A stretch of 64,000 nt of DNA from Methylotenera sp. (GCA_013141495.1 JABFQV010000008.1:404221-468220), one strand, 5' to 3'. Counted from the first letter of the stretch, positions 10,059 to 21,347 are shown. The notes: generated by a model not told the origin, from the letters alone. Numbers and translations: made by a program.

Positions 10059-10285
10059 AATTGGTACAGCACGAACGGTTGTCGCCGTATCAATAGCACC
10101 AATCGTCTATCAATGCGCTTAAATAGAGTAGAACCCACTAAGTCTCCGCGCTTGTCATGTGACTAAATTTCTTGCTTGGCAAGCGCGAGCTACTCTCGCC
10201 GTGATTGGTGGCTCATGATTATTTTTCTGTGCTTTGCATGATGATCACCTTCTTTAGCAACGCGCAATAAGGTAAAATTTGCCTT

Positions 10286-13200
10286 ATGTTAGAAACCAGT
10301 CCATCAGTCTTAGATTCACCCCAAGCACTCCTCAATTTTGTTCATCTGCGTTGCCATAGTGAGTATTCTATTGTGGACGGCATTGTGCGTATTGATGATT
10401 ATGTCAAGCAGGCAGTTAATGACCAAATGCCAGCACTGGCGCTCACTGATCTGAGTAATCTGTTTGGCGCAATCAAGTTTTATAAAGCGGCACGTAGTCA
10501 TGGTTTGAAACCTATTATCGGCTGTGATATCTGGTTAGAAAACAGCCTCAATCGCGAGCAGCCCTCACGATTACTGTTGTTATGTCAGTCACATGCTGGA
10601 TATTTGTTGCTTTGCCAGTTGTTAAGCCGAGCCTATTTGAGCAACCAGTATCGCGGGCGCGCGGAGTTTAAGCGTGAGTGGTTTGTTGAAGGAGGCACAG
10701 AAGGTTTGCTGTTGCTATCGGGCGCGATGGCTGGTGATGTTGGTCAAGCGTGTTTACAGGGTAATCAAGACCTTGCACTTAAACTGGCAGCCGAATGGCA
10801 GGATTTGTTTCCGGATCGTTTTTATTTGGAAGTGCAGCGCATTGCCGCTGCTGGCCAGAATGCAAATAACGAAGAAGATTACATTCATCACGCACGCTCG
10901 ATAGCGAGCCAGCTGGGTTTGCCTATTGTAGCAACGCACCCCATACAATTTATTACGCCCGATGATTTTAGGGCGCATGAAGCGCGCACCTGTATTTCAG
11001 AGGGTTATGTGCTGGCAGACACACGCCGGCCAAAAAATTTCACCACCGAGCAATACTTTAAAACGCAGTCTCAAATTGCAACGTTGTTTGCAGATATGCC
11101 AGAAGCGCTTGCCAACAGCGTGGAAATTGCCAAGCGCTGTAATCTCAGCTTAACCTTAGGTAAAAACTATTTACCTAACTTCCCAACACCCAATAATGAA
11201 GGCTTAAATGACTACTTAATCGCGGAAGCACGGCGTGGTTTAGCCAAGCGCTTGGCAGTGTTGTATCCCGATGAGAATGTACGCGCCAACAAGCAAGCGC
11301 AATATGATGCGCGGTTGGATTTTGAAACCAACGTGATCAATCAAATGGGCTTTGCCGGTTATTTTTTGATCGTGGCTGATTTTATTAACTGGGCTAAAAA
11401 TAATGGCGTGCCAGTAGGGCCTGGACGTGGTTCGGGTGCGGGTTCCGTGGTGGCTTACAGCTTGGGCATTACAGATTTAGATCCGCTGGAATACAACTTG
11501 CTGTTTGAGCGCTTTTTAAACCCAGACCGTGTTTCCATGCCCGACTTTGATATTGACTTTTGTCAAGAAGGGCGCGATCGCGTCATTGATTATGTCAAAC
11601 AAAAATATGGCTTAGATGCTGTTTCACAAATTGCTACTTTCGGTACCATGGCGGCCAAAGCGGTTATTCGTGACGTTGGTCGTGTACTGGATTTACCGTT
11701 TCACTTTGTCGATGGCATCAGTAAACTTATTCCTTTAGAGCTCGGTATCACGTTATCGGATGCATTGGTTAAAGAGCCGCAGTTAGCTGAACGTCGCGAG
11801 AATGAAGAAGAGCTACGCGAGCTGTTGGAGCTTGCGTTAAGGCTGGAAGGCTTGGTGCGCAACATCGGTATGCATGCAGGCGGTGTGCTGATTTCACCCG
11901 GTAAAATCTCTGACTTCTCTCCCGTGTATTGCCAAGCTGATGGTGCGAGCTTGGTGAGTCAATATGATAAAGATGACGTTGAAGCCGTAGGTTTAGTGAA
12001 GTTTGACTTTTTAGGTCTGCGCACGCTCACTATTTTAGAGTTGGCGCTAAATAATGCAAATAAGCAGCGCGCGGCTGAGAATTTGCCGCCGTTATCGTTT
12101 GAAACCTTCCCGCTCAACGATAAAGCAACATTCCAGTTGTTAAAAACAGCGAATACCACTGCAGTGTTTCAGCTTGAGTCCAAAGGCATGAAAGACATGC
12201 TCAAGCAAGCGCTGCCAGATTGCTTTGAAGATATTATTGCGCTGGTAGCTTTATATCGGCCGGGTCCTATGGATTTGATACCAGACTTTTGCCGCCGCAA
12301 ACATGGTAAACAACGCGTGGAGTATCCGCATCCACTCACGGAGCCGATTCTGAAAGAGACTTATGGCATTGCTGTTTATCAAGAGCAGGTAATGCAGATT
12401 GCGCAAGTGGTGGCGGGTTACAGCCTAGGTGGCGCAGATTTGCTACGTCGCGCCATGGGTAAAAAGAAAAAAGAAGAAATGGATGATCAGCGTAAAACCT
12501 TTACCGAAGGCGCGGTAAAAAATAATATGACGGAACGTCAGGCGACGGAGTTGTTTGATTTGCTGGAAAAATTTGCCGGCTATGGTTTTAATAAGTCGCA
12601 CGCGGCGGCCTATGCACTGGTGGCGTACCAAACCGCTTACTTAAAGGCGCATTACCCGGCGGCGTTTTTGGCGTCCACCATGTCGGCTGATATGAACAAC
12701 ACGGACAGCGTGCATATTTTTTATGATGATTGCGCGCCCAATCAGGTAGAAGTGTTACCACCAGACGTGAACCAAAGCGAGTTTAAATTTACGCCCATCA
12801 ATAAAAATCAAATGCTGTACGGTTTGGGCGCAATAAAAGGCACCGGACAAGCTGCGATTGAGATTATTTTACAAGCACGCAGGCAAGATGGCTTATTTAC
12901 CAGTTTGTTTGATTTTTGCAGTCGCTTGGATTTGCGCAAAGTGAATCGTCGCGTCATTGAGTCGTTGATTAGGGCAGGGGCTTTTGATCAGCTAGAGCCG
13001 AACCGCTACGCTTTGTTAGCGGGCGTGAGTTTAGCTATTAGCGCGGCAGAGCAAGCCAATGCTAATAGCAATCAAAATAGCCTGTTTGGTGAAGCTTCTG
13101 ATAATGCGGTGCATGTGTTGCCGAGCGTTACTGCATGGCCTGAGCAGCAGCGTTTACAAGAAGAAAAAGCTGCTTTAGGTTTTTATTTTAGCGGTCACCC

Positions 13201-13783
13201 TTATTGGTCGTATCAAAAAGATTTAAGTCAATTTATTAGTACCACGTTGGCAAATTTAACCCCTAAAGAGCAGCCGCAGTTGCTGGCGGGGATTGTTTCC
13301 GGGGTGCGCATCCGCATGACAGCGCGTGGTAAAATGGCGATTGTAGGGCTTGATGATGGCACCACAAGGATTGAAGTGGTGGTGGGTAATGAGTTACTTA
13401 ATCAGAACCAACAATTATTAAAAGATGATCAGTTGGTGATTGTCGAGGGTCGCGTTAGCAATGATGAGTTTTCTGGCGGCGTGCGAGTCAATGCGAGAAA
13501 GCTACATGATTTATCTAGCCTTAGAAACAGTCGCGCGAGTTTTTTAAAAATATCATGCAACGGTCAGGCTGACGCCATTAAATTGAAATCGCTGTTAAAG
13601 CCTTATTGCATCAGCGCATCACAAGAGCAGCGCGGTTGTGCGGTTAAAGTTGAATATCACAACAAAACCAGTAAAGTTGAACTCATGTTGGGTAATGACT
13701 GGCGCGTTGATTTGCATGAAGAATTGATTGCAGGCTTAACCGAATGGTTGAGTCAAAGTAATGTAAAAATCCTATATAATTAA
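10286..13783 (+). CDS. dnaE: DNA polymerase III alpha subunit DnaE
   Basis: The 1165-aa replicative polymerase of the DnaE1 type. An N-terminal PHP domain begins with [13 protein letters not shown]. The polymerase core includes [12 protein letters not shown] and the catalytic acidic motif PDFDIDF with Asp420 and Asp422. A helix-hairpin-helix region ([10 protein letters not shown]) follows, then an OB-fold region ([12 protein letters not shown]). It extends the primed strand in the replisome. The start at ATG 10286 leaves about 15 residues before the conserved PHP motif, normal for the family. accA follows 41 bp downstream, a common gammaproteobacterial and betaproteobacterial order. Confidence 0.97.
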   Translation: MLETSPSVLDSPQALLNFVHLRCHSEYSIVDGIVRIDDYVKQAVNDQMPALALTDLSNLFGAIKFYKAARSHGLKPIIGCDIWLENSLNREQPSRLLLLCQSHAGYLLLCQLLSRAYLSNQYRGRAEFKREWFVEGGTEGLLLLSGAMAGDVGQACLQGNQDLALKLAAEWQDLFPDRFYLEVQRIAAAGQNANNEEDYIHHARSIASQLGLPIVATHPIQFITPDDFRAHEARTCISEGYVLADTRRPKNFTTEQYFKTQSQIATLFADMPEALANSVEIAKRCNLSLTLGKNYLPNFPTPNNEGLNDYLIAEARRGLAKRLAVLYPDENVRANKQAQYDARLDFETNVINQMGFAGYFLIVADFINWAKNNGVPVGPGRGSGAGSVVAYSLGITDLDPLEYNLLFERFLNPDRVSMPDFDIDFCQEGRDRVIDYVKQKYGLDAVSQIATFGTMAAKAVIRDVGRVLDLPFHFVDGISKLIPLELGITLSDALVKEPQLAERRENEEELRELLELALRLEGLVRNIGMHAGGVLISPGKISDFSPVYCQADGASLVSQYDKDDVEAVGLVKFDFLGLRTLTILELALNNANKQRAAENLPPLSFETFPLNDKATFQLLKTANTTAVFQLESKGMKDMLKQALPDCFEDIIALVALYRPGPMDLIPDFCRRKHGKQRVEYPHPLTEPILKETYGIAVYQEQVMQIAQVVAGYSLGGADLLRRAMGKKKKEEMDDQRKTFTEGAVKNNMTERQATELFDLLEKFAGYGFNKSHAAAYALVAYQTAYLKAHYPAAFLASTMSADMNNTDSVHIFYDDCAPNQVEVLPPDVNQSEFKFTPINKNQMLYGLGAIKGTGQAAIEIILQARRQDGLFTSLFDFCSRLDLRKVNRRVIESLIRAGAFDQLEPNRYALLAGVSLAISAAEQANANSNQNSLFGEASDNAVHVLPSVTAWPEQQRLQEEKAALGFYFSGHPYWSYQKDLSQFISTTLANLTPKEQPQLLAGIVSGVRIRMTARGKMAIVGLDDGTTRIEVVVGNELLNQNQQLLKDDQLVIVEGRVSNDEFSGGVRVNARKLHDLSSLRNSRASFLKISCNGQADAIKLKSLLKPYCISASQEQRGCAVKVEYHNKTSKVELMLGNDWRVDLHEELIAGLTEWLSQSNVKILYN

Positions 13784-13824
13784 ACCCAGAACCAGATTCT
13801 TTAGACTTAAGGCAACACAACTAT

Positions 13825-14796
13825 ATGAAAATAAGTTACTTAGATTTCGAACAACCGATTGCAGAGCTTGAAAACCAAATTGAAGGGTTGCAAGCTGCGC
13901 ATGATGCCAATGAAGCTTTGGATGTTTCTAAAGAGTTGGCTGCGCTAGAAAAGAAAAACAAAAAACTGTCTGAAGATATTTACGGCAAGTTAAGTGCTTG
14001 GCAGATATCTCAGTTGGCACGCCATCCACAGCGCCCTTACACGCTAGATTACATTAAAGGCATATTTACAGACTTTGAGGAGCTGCATGGCGACCGCGCC
14101 TATGCAGACGACCCTGCAATTGTCGGTGGGCTGGCACGGTTTGAAGGACAGCCAGTGATGGTGATTGGGCACCAAAAAGGGCGTGATGTAAAAGAGCGCC
14201 AATATCGCAACTTTGGTATGCCGCGGCCTGAAGGCTATCGTAAAGCCTTACGCTTGTTTCGATTAGCTGAAAAATTCAATATTCCAATTATCACGCTTAT
14301 CGACACCCCGGGCGCCTATCCTGGCATTGGTGCTGAAGAGCGCGGACAATCTGAGGCGATTGCGCGTAATTTATACGTGATGGCTGAACTTAAAACACCT
14401 ATTATCGGCGTAATTATTGGTGAAGGCGGCTCAGGTGGTGCTTTAGCACTTGGCGTGGTTGATCAATTATTGATGCTGCAATACGGTACTTACTCCGTAA
14501 TCTCTCCCGAAGGTTGTGCTTCAATTTTGTACAAGAGTGCAGATAAAGCCTCCGTCGCAGCAGAGTCGCTTGCCATTACGGCTGACCGACTCAAGGCAAT
14601 GGGGTTAATCGATAAGATTATTACGGAACCATTGGGTGGCGCGCATCGTTCGCCAGAAGATGTGATGGAAACATTGCGTAGTGCACTAAAAGAAGAATTA
14701 ACACGCTTAAAAGCCAAGTCAATTAAGTCGCTGTTAGTAACGCGTTACGAGCGCTTAATGAGCTATGGGAAATTCAAAGAAGTTGCTGAAAAATAG
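13825..14796 (+). CDS. accA: acetyl-CoA carboxylase carboxyltransferase subunit alpha
   Basis: A 323-aa protein matching AccA over its full length: the N-terminal coiled region ([18 protein letters not shown]), then [16 protein letters not shown], then the crotonase-like core with [21 protein letters not shown] and [13 protein letters not shown]. With AccD it transfers carboxyl from biotin-AccB to acetyl-CoA, the first committed step of fatty acid synthesis. It is downstream of dnaE and overlaps the start of tilS by 32 bp. Confidence 0.97.
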   Translation: MKISYLDFEQPIAELENQIEGLQAAHDANEALDVSKELAALEKKNKKLSEDIYGKLSAWQISQLARHPQRPYTLDYIKGIFTDFEELHGDRAYADDPAIVGGLARFEGQPVMVIGHQKGRDVKERQYRNFGMPRPEGYRKALRLFRLAEKFNIPIITLIDTPGAYPGIGAEERGQSEAIARNLYVMAELKTPIIGVIIGEGGSGGALALGVVDQLLMLQYGTYSVISPEGCASILYKSADKASVAAESLAITADRLKAMGLIDKIITEPLGGAHRSPEDVMETLRSALKEELTRLKAKSIKSLLVTRYERLMSYGKFKEVAEK

Positions 14797-16180
14797 CCCT
14801 TCAGCCAGAAGGGCTGATAAGCTTGCCAAGCAAGCTCAGTCAAGTCAGCCCGATGCCAAATTAACGCACGCTTTAGTTTCCAAACTTCATTCTTTTCTTA
14901 CTCAGCACTTATCGCCACAACCTAAATTGTTGCTGGCTTTAAGTGGCGGTTTAGACTCCTGTGTGTTGTTACAGCTGTTGGCAGAAGTTAAACACATCTT
15001 TCATTTTGAGTTGCAAGCCATGCATGTGCATCACGGGTTAAGTCCTCATGCCGATATCTGGACATCGCTATGTGAAAAAACGTGTGAATCCCTACATGTG
15101 CCATTGCAGGTAGTCTATGTAAATGTTGATCCGTCTAGCAAGCAGGGCATAGAAGCAGCTGCCCGTGAGTTACGTTACCAAGCCCTGTTTAATTACAAAT
15201 TTGGAGAAGTATTACCAGATTATGTAGTGACAGCCCATCATCAAGATGACCAAGCTGAAACATTGTTATTGCAACTGTTGCGTGGCGCTGGCGTAAAAGG
15301 ATTATCCAGCATGGCTGCATTAGACGAAACGCGACGGCTATTGCGTCCGTTGTTGGATGTGTCACGACATGCACTTAATGAATATGCCGTGCAGCACCAG
15401 ATTGAATGGTGCGAAGATGAAAGCAACGACAACACACAATATGAGCGTAATTTTGTACGTCACAATGTCATGCCAGTGCTGGAGACGCACTTCCCCAGTG
15501 CTAAATCTGTGATTGCAAGATCCGCCTCACATTTAGCTGAGGCTAATGGTTTGCTCGATACACTGGCCACGTTAGATGCCAGAGAATTGCTGTTAAATAA
15601 CAGTCTTTGCTTGCAGGGCTTGAGCCAACTTGATATTCCACGCGCTAAAAATGTATTGCGTTGGTGGTTTGCACAAAATCAACTAGCTATGCCAAACGCA
15701 GAGCATTTAACTGAAACGCTTCAGCAACTACTCAACGCCAGAGCAGATGCTGATTTGAGTATTCAGTTACAGCATTTGACGCTAAAGCGTTACCAAAAAA
15801 GAGCGTACCTTTATGTTGATAAAATCGCAGAGCCGTTTGATTTGGCTTGGAACGGGGAGCCAACGCTGACTTTACCCGATGGTGGTCAATTACATTTTAA
15901 GCAAGTCAGTGGGACTGGTTTGGCGCTCAAGTTTGGCATGACTAAACTCAGAATTACCAATCGCGATGGTGGCGAACGCTTTAAACCGAATTCGCTTAGG
16001 CCAACTCGAACACTTAAACATTTACTGCAAGAGGCTAATATCCCGCCATGGCAACGTGCGCATTTGCCGCTGATTTACTGGCAAGATACACTTGCATATG
16101 TTCCAGGTATTGGTGTAGCCAGCGGGCTTCAAGCCGGATTTAATGAGATCGGTCTTGAAATCATATGGCAAGACTCATAG
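14765..16180 (+). CDS. tilS: tRNA(Ile)-lysidine synthetase TilS
   Basis: A 471-aa PP-loop ATPase with the signature [14 protein letters not shown], then [13 protein letters not shown] and [22 protein letters not shown], and a C-terminal TilS domain containing GGERFKPN and [12 protein letters not shown]. It modifies C34 of the tRNA-Ile CAU anticodon to lysidine, which is essential for reading AUA. The only in-frame ATG is 14765, inside accA, giving about 50 poorly conserved residues before the PP-loop core. The two genes are probably translationally coupled. Confidence 0.95.
   Translation: MGNSKKLLKNSPSARRADKLAKQAQSSQPDAKLTHALVSKLHSFLTQHLSPQPKLLLALSGGLDSCVLLQLLAEVKHIFHFELQAMHVHHGLSPHADIWTSLCEKTCESLHVPLQVVYVNVDPSSKQGIEAAARELRYQALFNYKFGEVLPDYVVTAHHQDDQAETLLLQLLRGAGVKGLSSMAALDETRRLLRPLLDVSRHALNEYAVQHQIEWCEDESNDNTQYERNFVRHNVMPVLETHFPSAKSVIARSASHLAEANGLLDTLATLDARELLLNNSLCLQGLSQLDIPRAKNVLRWWFAQNQLAMPNAEHLTETLQQLLNARADADLSIQLQHLTLKRYQKRAYLYVDKIAEPFDLAWNGEPTLTLPDGGQLHFKQVSGTGLALKFGMTKLRITNRDGGERFKPNSLRPTRTLKHLLQEANIPPWQRAHLPLIYWQDTLAYVPGIGVASGLQAGFNEIGLEIIWQDS
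14795..14815 (+). terminator. hairpin at accA stop, inside tilS
   Basis: AGCCCTTC, loop AGCCA, GAAGGGCT: a perfect 8-bp stem beginning inside the accA stop codon. There is no T-tract. It lies within the tilS reading frame, so it may damp read-through or translation rather than terminate. Confidence 0.35.
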
Positions 16181-16366
16181 CATTTAGTCAGCATCACGCA
16201 AAATCGCTTTTAGAGTCTTTGAATAATTTAAATAAAATCAATGTGGCAGACTTCATTGGTTCTCCGAGATTGCTTTGCAAGATATATTTACAGCCACATA
16301 ATGCAAGACTCGAGCTCGCATTTCGTATTTATTGATGGACGCACAATTTTTCTTGCACAGAGATAG

Positions 16367-17284
16367 TTATCGTTTTGGACCATGATCCACTATCTCAAAG
16401 ATAGGGTCGATCCAACCTTGATATACACCAGACTCATTAAAGCGAAAGTTTTCAAAACTAGGGTCAACACCTATTTTAAGTTTCGGGTGCTTGATAAACA
16501 TTTCCCCTTCTTTAATTCCTAATGTTTGTTGAGCGGTGCTGGTGAGTTCTTTTGCTAACGCTTGAGAGGACACTGTATGTTCTCCCCATAGTTTGTTGGC
16601 CGTTGCGGTGCCGTGAACAAAGGGCTGTAATATACGCCCATCACCCAAACTAGTAACTTGCGGTATTTTAAGGCTAGCGTCTGCAGCAAGTTGATTGATA
16701 TAGTGCACTAGCATTTCTGCCCGTTCGGCACCGCCAAATTTTAAAACCTTAATGACCCAATCTGAACTTCCTTTTAAAGCAAAAACTACAGCATCTTTGC
16801 CCTCGCCTAAAAGTTCACCTTCCTTTAATGATTTTGAGCCAAACAGCTTTAACTTGGTGGCGGGGTTAAATATCCCAAGGACAATATTGAAAGATAGTTC
16901 ATTGGTGTCATCAAGAATTTTATTTCTACGTGCCTGAGTGCATGCTTTGTCACAATCAGGGCTTTCTTTGCCTAAAAGAGCATTGCTGTAACTTTCAGGA
17001 AAAGTAAATGTTTTTTTAAGAAAACCAGCCAAGCTGGGTTCGTGTGTTGAATCAGCGTTCTGTTGTGAGTGATTTGATGTTATTTGATTTAAAGCAACCG
17101 TACGCTCGGGTTCACTGAGGTTAAGCAGGCTTTTAGCGGCTGATAGCCAGGTTTTTAGCTCATCTTCTGGCATGAGCATTACTACAGTATGTGAATCACT
17201 GTTGGCGGCAGGTTGGTTTTGCAAAATTAATTTCTCGGTGCGCTCTAATTTTAAGTTAAAAGTATTGGTTGTATGTAAAAGCAA
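16367..17284 (-). CDS. uncharacterised protein with kinase-like motifs
   Basis: I do not recognise the family. A 305-aa reading frame from TTG 17284 (an ATG at 17179 is the alternative). The N-terminal 150 residues are helical with no known motif. The C-terminal half looks like a compact kinase fold: a glycine-rich loop LGEGKDAVVF (159-168), VIK with Lys179, then Asp274 in DPSFENF with Asn279 exactly five residues later, and Asp293 in WIDPI fourteen residues after that. This is the spacing of the catalytic Asp, Asn and metal-binding Asp of protein kinases and APH-type kinases. There is no signal peptide. It is isolated between tilS and tesA and not obviously in an operon. The substrate is unknown and the kinase call is inference. 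Confidence 0.6.
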   Translation of the reverse strand: MLLHTTNTFNLKLERTEKLILQNQPAANSDSHTVVMLMPEDELKTWLSAAKSLLNLSEPERTVALNQITSNHSQQNADSTHEPSLAGFLKKTFTFPESYSNALLGKESPDCDKACTQARRNKILDDTNELSFNIVLGIFNPATKLKLFGSKSLKEGELLGEGKDAVVFALKGSSDWVIKVLKFGGAERAEMLVHYINQLAADASLKIPQVTSLGDGRILQPFVHGTATANKLWGEHTVSSQALAKELTSTAQQTLGIKEGEMFIKHPKLKIGVDPSFENFRFNESGVYQGWIDPIFEIVDHGPKR

Positions 17285-17423
17285 ACCACGGGGTCAAAAG
17301 AAAATAATAGGCTCGAGTCATTCATTATCGACGCGTCTTTCATTAACATCGTGCCATGAGGGGCGGGCATTATTTTTTTACCGCACAATTAATCAATATG
17401 TCTTTATAGTTGGTTTTTTAGCA

Positions 17424-18083
17424 TCAATAGCCAGTATTTTTTCTTTTAAGTAACAACTTCAATTGAGGCCAAATATTTTCTAAAATCATTGGCTGTGCAA
17501 GTGCGTTGGGATGCAAGCCATCTTGTTGGATCAAGTCGGGCTGGACTGCAATATTTTTTAGCATAAAAGGTACCAGCGGAATTTTATGCTCTTGGCTTAG
17601 CCGTTGGTAGCTTTGGCTAAATGCTTCTGCATACTTGGGGCCATAGTTGGGTGGAATTTGCATGCCAATCAGTAATACTTTAGCGCCAGATTGCTTACTT
17701 TGTCGAATAATATTGCTGAGGTTGGTTATCATTTCGTTAATAGGTAAACCACGCAAGCCGTCGTTTGCGCCAAGCTCTAAAATAACAATGGTCGGTTTTG
17801 TTTTTTGGAGTGCAGTGTTGATTCGGCTAGCGCCGCCGCTAGTTGTTTCACCGCTCATGCTGGCATTGACGACATCATAACGATAATTTTTAAGCTGAAG
17901 TTTTTTTTGCAATAATGCAGCCCAGCCTTGCTGTTGTGGAATACCATAGGCGGCAGATAAACTATCGCCAACAATCAAAATTTTAGGATTTTCTGCATTT
18001 GCAGCAGGTGCCCATGCAACCAAACCCAAAATACACAAACTAAGTAGTGCGATCTTTAATACTAAAAATAAGCGGAACAACAT
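17424..18083 (-). CDS. tesA: TesA-like SGNH esterase / lysophospholipase
   Basis: About 219 aa with an N-terminal hydrophobic signal segment (FLVLKIALLSLCILGLVAWA) and cleavage probably near ANA. SGNH blocks are present: ILIVGDSLSAAYGI with the nucleophile Ser, LGANDGL (block III Asn), and DGLHPNA with the catalytic Asp and His. Family members are periplasmic thioesterase/esterases acting on acyl esters. I use ATG 18083; an in-frame TTG at 18086 has a better-placed GGAG. It is head-to-head with ybbA, whose ATG is at 18086, the same arrangement as tesA-ybbA in E. coli. Confidence 0.92.
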   Translation of the reverse strand: MLFRLFLVLKIALLSLCILGLVAWAPAANAENPKILIVGDSLSAAYGIPQQQGWAALLQKKLQLKNYRYDVVNASMSGETTSGGASRINTALQKTKPTIVILELGANDGLRGLPINEMITNLSNIIRQSKQSGAKVLLIGMQIPPNYGPKYAEAFSQSYQRLSQEHKIPLVPFMLKNIAVQPDLIQQDGLHPNALAQPMILENIWPQLKLLLKRKNTGY

Positions 18084-18085
18084 CA

Positions 18086-18772
18086 ATGCAACAGTCTCCT
18101 ATCATCCAAGCACACGATTTAGTTTATGAAATTATCACCCATGATAACCAACTTCGTATCCTACAAGGTTTAAATTTAAGCATAGCCACCGGTGAACAGG
18201 TGGCCATTATTGGCAGCTCAGGCTCTGGTAAATCTACATTATTAAGCTTGCTTGCTGGGTTGGATAGGCCAACTAGCGGTAGCGTTCAAATTAATGGCAA
18301 TCTATTTAGTGCGTTAGATGAAGATGGACGTGCCAGCATACGTGCTAAAACCATGGGCTTTGTGTTCCAGTCATTCCAGTTACTGCCTTCACTCACTGCG
18401 CTTGAAAACGTGATGTTGCCACTGCAATTAAAAAATCATCCGCAGGCAAAAGCATTAAGCCTAGAGGCCTTGAGTAAAGTAGGTTTAAGTCAACGTTTGC
18501 AACATTACCCTAAACAATTATCTGGTGGCGAGCAGCAGCGTGTTGCGCTCGCACGTGCATTTGCTACCGAGCCTGCCATTTTATTTGCAGATGAGCCAAC
18601 CGGTAATTTGGATAACGCTACTGGGCAGATGATTATTGAGTTGCTATTTAAAATGAATAAAGAGGCTGGCACTACCTTAGTGCTGGTGACGCATGATATT
18701 CAGCTGGCTAACCGTTGCCAGCGCCAACTTAATTTGCAAAACGGACGATTAGAAGAAGTGGTTAGCGCATGA
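18086..18772 (+). CDS. ybbA: ABC transporter ATP-binding protein, YbbA/LolD type
   Basis: About 228 aa with Walker A GSSGSGKST, Q-loop GFVFQSFQLLPSLTALENV, signature LSGGEQQRVALARA, Walker B AILFADEPTGNLD and H-loop LVTHD. It is the LolD/MacB-like class of ATPase that pairs with FtsX-type permeases. I prefer ATG 18086 over an upstream in-frame start at 18047 that would overlap tesA. The stop overlaps the permease start (ATGA at 18769), so the two form one transporter. Confidence 0.93.
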   Translation: MQQSPIIQAHDLVYEIITHDNQLRILQGLNLSIATGEQVAIIGSSGSGKSTLLSLLAGLDRPTSGSVQINGNLFSALDEDGRASIRAKTMGFVFQSFQLLPSLTALENVMLPLQLKNHPQAKALSLEALSKVGLSQRLQHYPKQLSGGEQQRVALARAFATEPAILFADEPTGNLDNATGQMIIELLFKMNKEAGTTLVLVTHDIQLANRCQRQLNLQNGRLEEVVSA

Positions 18773-21276
18773 TGGTAACTTTTAATCTTGCCTGGACGCA
18801 AACCCTAAGTTTGTGGCGTGCTGGTACGTTACGGGTGCTAGTTTTTGCTTTGGTATTAGCCGTGGCAGCAATTACTGCGGTGAGTTTTTTTACGCAGCGT
18901 GTAGCGTCCGCACTCAATCAGCAGGGTGGTTTGTTGCTGGGTGGGGATATTGCCGTGATGGCAGACCACCCCATTCGCCCAGCCTTTATCAAGCGCGCGC
19001 AAAATCAAGGCATGGCTCATGTTAGCACCTATGAATTTGCCAGCATGGTCATTCATGGAGAAATAAGCCAGTTAGTCGAAATAAAAGCGGTTGAGTTGGG
19101 CTTTCCTTTACGTGGCGATCTCACCATCGGTGCCAAGATTGATGATGTTGGGCAAACAGTAAAAGCCGCACCTCAGCCAGGTGAGGCTTGGATAGAACCA
19201 CGTTTGGCTAATTTACTTGCTGTTAAAGTGGGCGATGAAGTTGAAGTGGGTGAGCATACATTGCGTATTGGCGCGATTTTGTTACGTGAGCCATCACGCG
19301 GTGGCGATATGTTCAGTTTTGCGCCCCGATTACTAATGAACACAACCGACTTGCCCGCAACCAAGTTGATTCAATACGGTAGCCGTGTGAAATATCAGCT
19401 GTTACTTGCGGCAGACCCGCAACAGGTTAACGATTACTTTTTAAAAACCAAGGCAGAATTAGGTCGTGGTGAACGCATAGAAGACGTACGCAACGCACGC
19501 CCTGAAATTAAATCGGCTTTAGATAAAGCGCGCCAGTTTTTAGGCTTATCGGCTATGGTAAGTGTGATATTGGCCATGGTAGCCATGTTGTTATCAAGTT
19601 TGCCCTATATCAAGCAGAGTTTAGATACCTTTGCGCTAATGCGTTGCTTTGGCGCACGACAAAACACAGTGTTGCAAGTATTAGCGCTACAAACACTTTT
19701 GATTGCATTTTTTAGTGCAGTAGCAGGCTCGGCGCTCGGCTATTTGGCGCAATTAGGTTTAGCTAAATTAGCCAGCAGCTTGTTTGTTGAAACACTGCCA
19801 ACATTATCTGTAACACCTATCTGGGTAGGGTTTGCCGCCAGTATGATGATGATGGTAGCTGTGGTGATTCCACACGCCTGGCAAATGCGCAACCTCACCG
19901 CAATCAACATATTAAGGCGTGAAACACTTGCCCAGCCAATATCCACACAAGCCAAGTTTTTACCGGCGGCGATAGTCATGGTCGTCATGATTTTTTGGCA
20001 AGCGCATGATACAAAAATTGCCATCTATACCATGTTGGCGGTGGTCGCACTATGCGTGGTTATTTCAGGTTTTGCCTATGGCTTGGTTGGCTCAGTACAG
20101 CGGTTATTTAGTCTGCCACCACAAAATAAAACGCTCGCATCAATCAATCTAGGCATACAAGGGCTTAAAAGAAGAGCCGGGTTATCTACCGTACAAATGA
20201 TCGGTTTTAGTATGGGGCTGATGGTGCTGATGTTATTGGCGTTAATTCGTGGTGACTTGGTGCACAATTGGCAAGCCTCTTTACCCATTGACGCGCCAAA
20301 TCGATTTGTCATTAACATTCAACCCGCCCAGATTGCAGGCATCACTCAATTTTTTACACAGCAAAAAATTAAAGATACGGCTATTTTCCCGATGGTGCGC
20401 GCACGGTTAATTAGTAAAAATGGTGCGTTAATCAATACCGCACAGTGGCAAGATGAACGCGCAAAACGGCTCGCTGAGCGCGAGTTTAATTTGTCATGGG
20501 CTGCAACCATGCAAAGCGATAACCGCTTATTGGCTGGCCGGTGGTGGACACCACAAGAACATGGCAAGCCGTATCTATCACTTGAGCAAGGTTTGGCAGA
20601 AACGTTAGGTGTGAAATTGGGCGATAAGCTAGTGTTTGATATAGCAGGCAACCAGACAACACACACCGTGACCAGCCTGAGAAAAGTAGAGTGGGATACC
20701 ATGCGCGCCAACTTTTTTGCGGTGACGCCGCCGGGCTTGTTAGAGCCGTATGCCGCAAATTTTATCAGCAGTTTTTATTTGCCCGTGGGTGCAGATGCCT
20801 CGTTAAATCAACTGGTTAAACAATATCCCAATTTAACCGTGATTGATGTGGCCGCGCTCATGCAGCAAGTGCGTGGCATTATGCAAAAAATGAGTAGCGC
20901 AATTGCTTATGTATTCGCTTTTAGTTTAATCGCTGGTGTGGCCGTGCTGTATGCGGCATTAGTGGCAACAAGAGAAGAACGCATAGCCGAAGCCACGTTG
21001 ATGCGGGTATTTGGCGCATCAAGACGGCAGGTGAGTATTGCTTATGTCGCCGAGTTTGCTTGTATTGGCCTTATTGCCTCACTGACAGCAACCATAGCTG
21101 CTAATTTTTTAGCTTATTACTTCAGCGCAAATATATTGAACATACCATTTCAATTTAATATAACGTTAGCAGTTAGCACCATGCTAATCGCCGCAACCGT
21201 TATTCCACTTGCTGCTTGGCTGGGCTTGCGTGGTTTTTTAAACATTCCGCCTAGGCAACTGCTTAACAGCATCTAA
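18769..21276 (+). CDS. FtsX-family ABC transporter permease, YbbP type
   Basis: An 835-aa integral membrane protein. One N-terminal TM is followed by a large periplasmic MacB_PCD-like region (about 45-250) and TMs around 260-440. A second periplasmic part lies at about 500-690, and a C-terminal FtsX domain with three TMs carries VATREERIAEATLMRVFGAS. It pairs with the overlapping ybbA ATPase. Transporters of this class are thought to move or extract hydrophobic substrates or couple ATPase activity to envelope enzymes; the divergent tesA hints at lipid or acyl metabolism. The substrate is unknown. Confidence 0.92.
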   Translation: MMVTFNLAWTQTLSLWRAGTLRVLVFALVLAVAAITAVSFFTQRVASALNQQGGLLLGGDIAVMADHPIRPAFIKRAQNQGMAHVSTYEFASMVIHGEISQLVEIKAVELGFPLRGDLTIGAKIDDVGQTVKAAPQPGEAWIEPRLANLLAVKVGDEVEVGEHTLRIGAILLREPSRGGDMFSFAPRLLMNTTDLPATKLIQYGSRVKYQLLLAADPQQVNDYFLKTKAELGRGERIEDVRNARPEIKSALDKARQFLGLSAMVSVILAMVAMLLSSLPYIKQSLDTFALMRCFGARQNTVLQVLALQTLLIAFFSAVAGSALGYLAQLGLAKLASSLFVETLPTLSVTPIWVGFAASMMMMVAVVIPHAWQMRNLTAINILRRETLAQPISTQAKFLPAAIVMVVMIFWQAHDTKIAIYTMLAVVALCVVISGFAYGLVGSVQRLFSLPPQNKTLASINLGIQGLKRRAGLSTVQMIGFSMGLMVLMLLALIRGDLVHNWQASLPIDAPNRFVINIQPAQIAGITQFFTQQKIKDTAIFPMVRARLISKNGALINTAQWQDERAKRLAEREFNLSWAATMQSDNRLLAGRWWTPQEHGKPYLSLEQGLAETLGVKLGDKLVFDIAGNQTTHTVTSLRKVEWDTMRANFFAVTPPGLLEPYAANFISSFYLPVGADASLNQLVKQYPNLTVIDVAALMQQVRGIMQKMSSAIAYVFAFSLIAGVAVLYAALVATREERIAEATLMRVFGASRRQVSIAYVAEFACIGLIASLTATIAANFLAYYFSANILNIPFQFNITLAVSTMLIAATVIPLAAWLGLRGFLNIPPRQLLNSI

Positions 21277-21279
21277 TGA

Positions 21280-21303
21280 TTATTGGTTGTTTATAACCAA
21301 TAA
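21280..21303 (+). terminator. hairpin after the permease gene
   Basis: TTATTGGTT and AACCAATAA (9 bp) with loop GTTTAT, directly after the stop codon. No T-tract, but a second hairpin follows at 21324. Confidence 0.5.
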
Positions 21304-21323
21304 TATGGTTTAAAACAACCACC

Positions 21324-21347
21324 AATATGGCTGTAAACAGCCATATT
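21324..21347 (+). terminator. second hairpin before TonB receptor gene
   Basis: AATATGGCTG (21324-21333), loop TAAA, CAGCCATATT (21338-21347): perfect 10-bp stem followed by TTAG. It could terminate the ybbA operon or act in the receptor leader. Confidence 0.5.

Larger units (their letters stand above)
9891..10285. other. chpA-dnaE intergenic region
   Basis: No convincing gene. It contains a dyad repeat (9957-10011), a 43-nt structured repeat (10016-10058) and about 225 bp before dnaE in which I see no clear promoter. Confidence 0.6.

Noticed and set aside
9896..10138. 80-aa reading frame on the minus strand
   Set aside because: It consists of dispersed repeats (HISTSSMRTD recurs from the repeat at 28,2xx) and has no ribosome site or homologous look.
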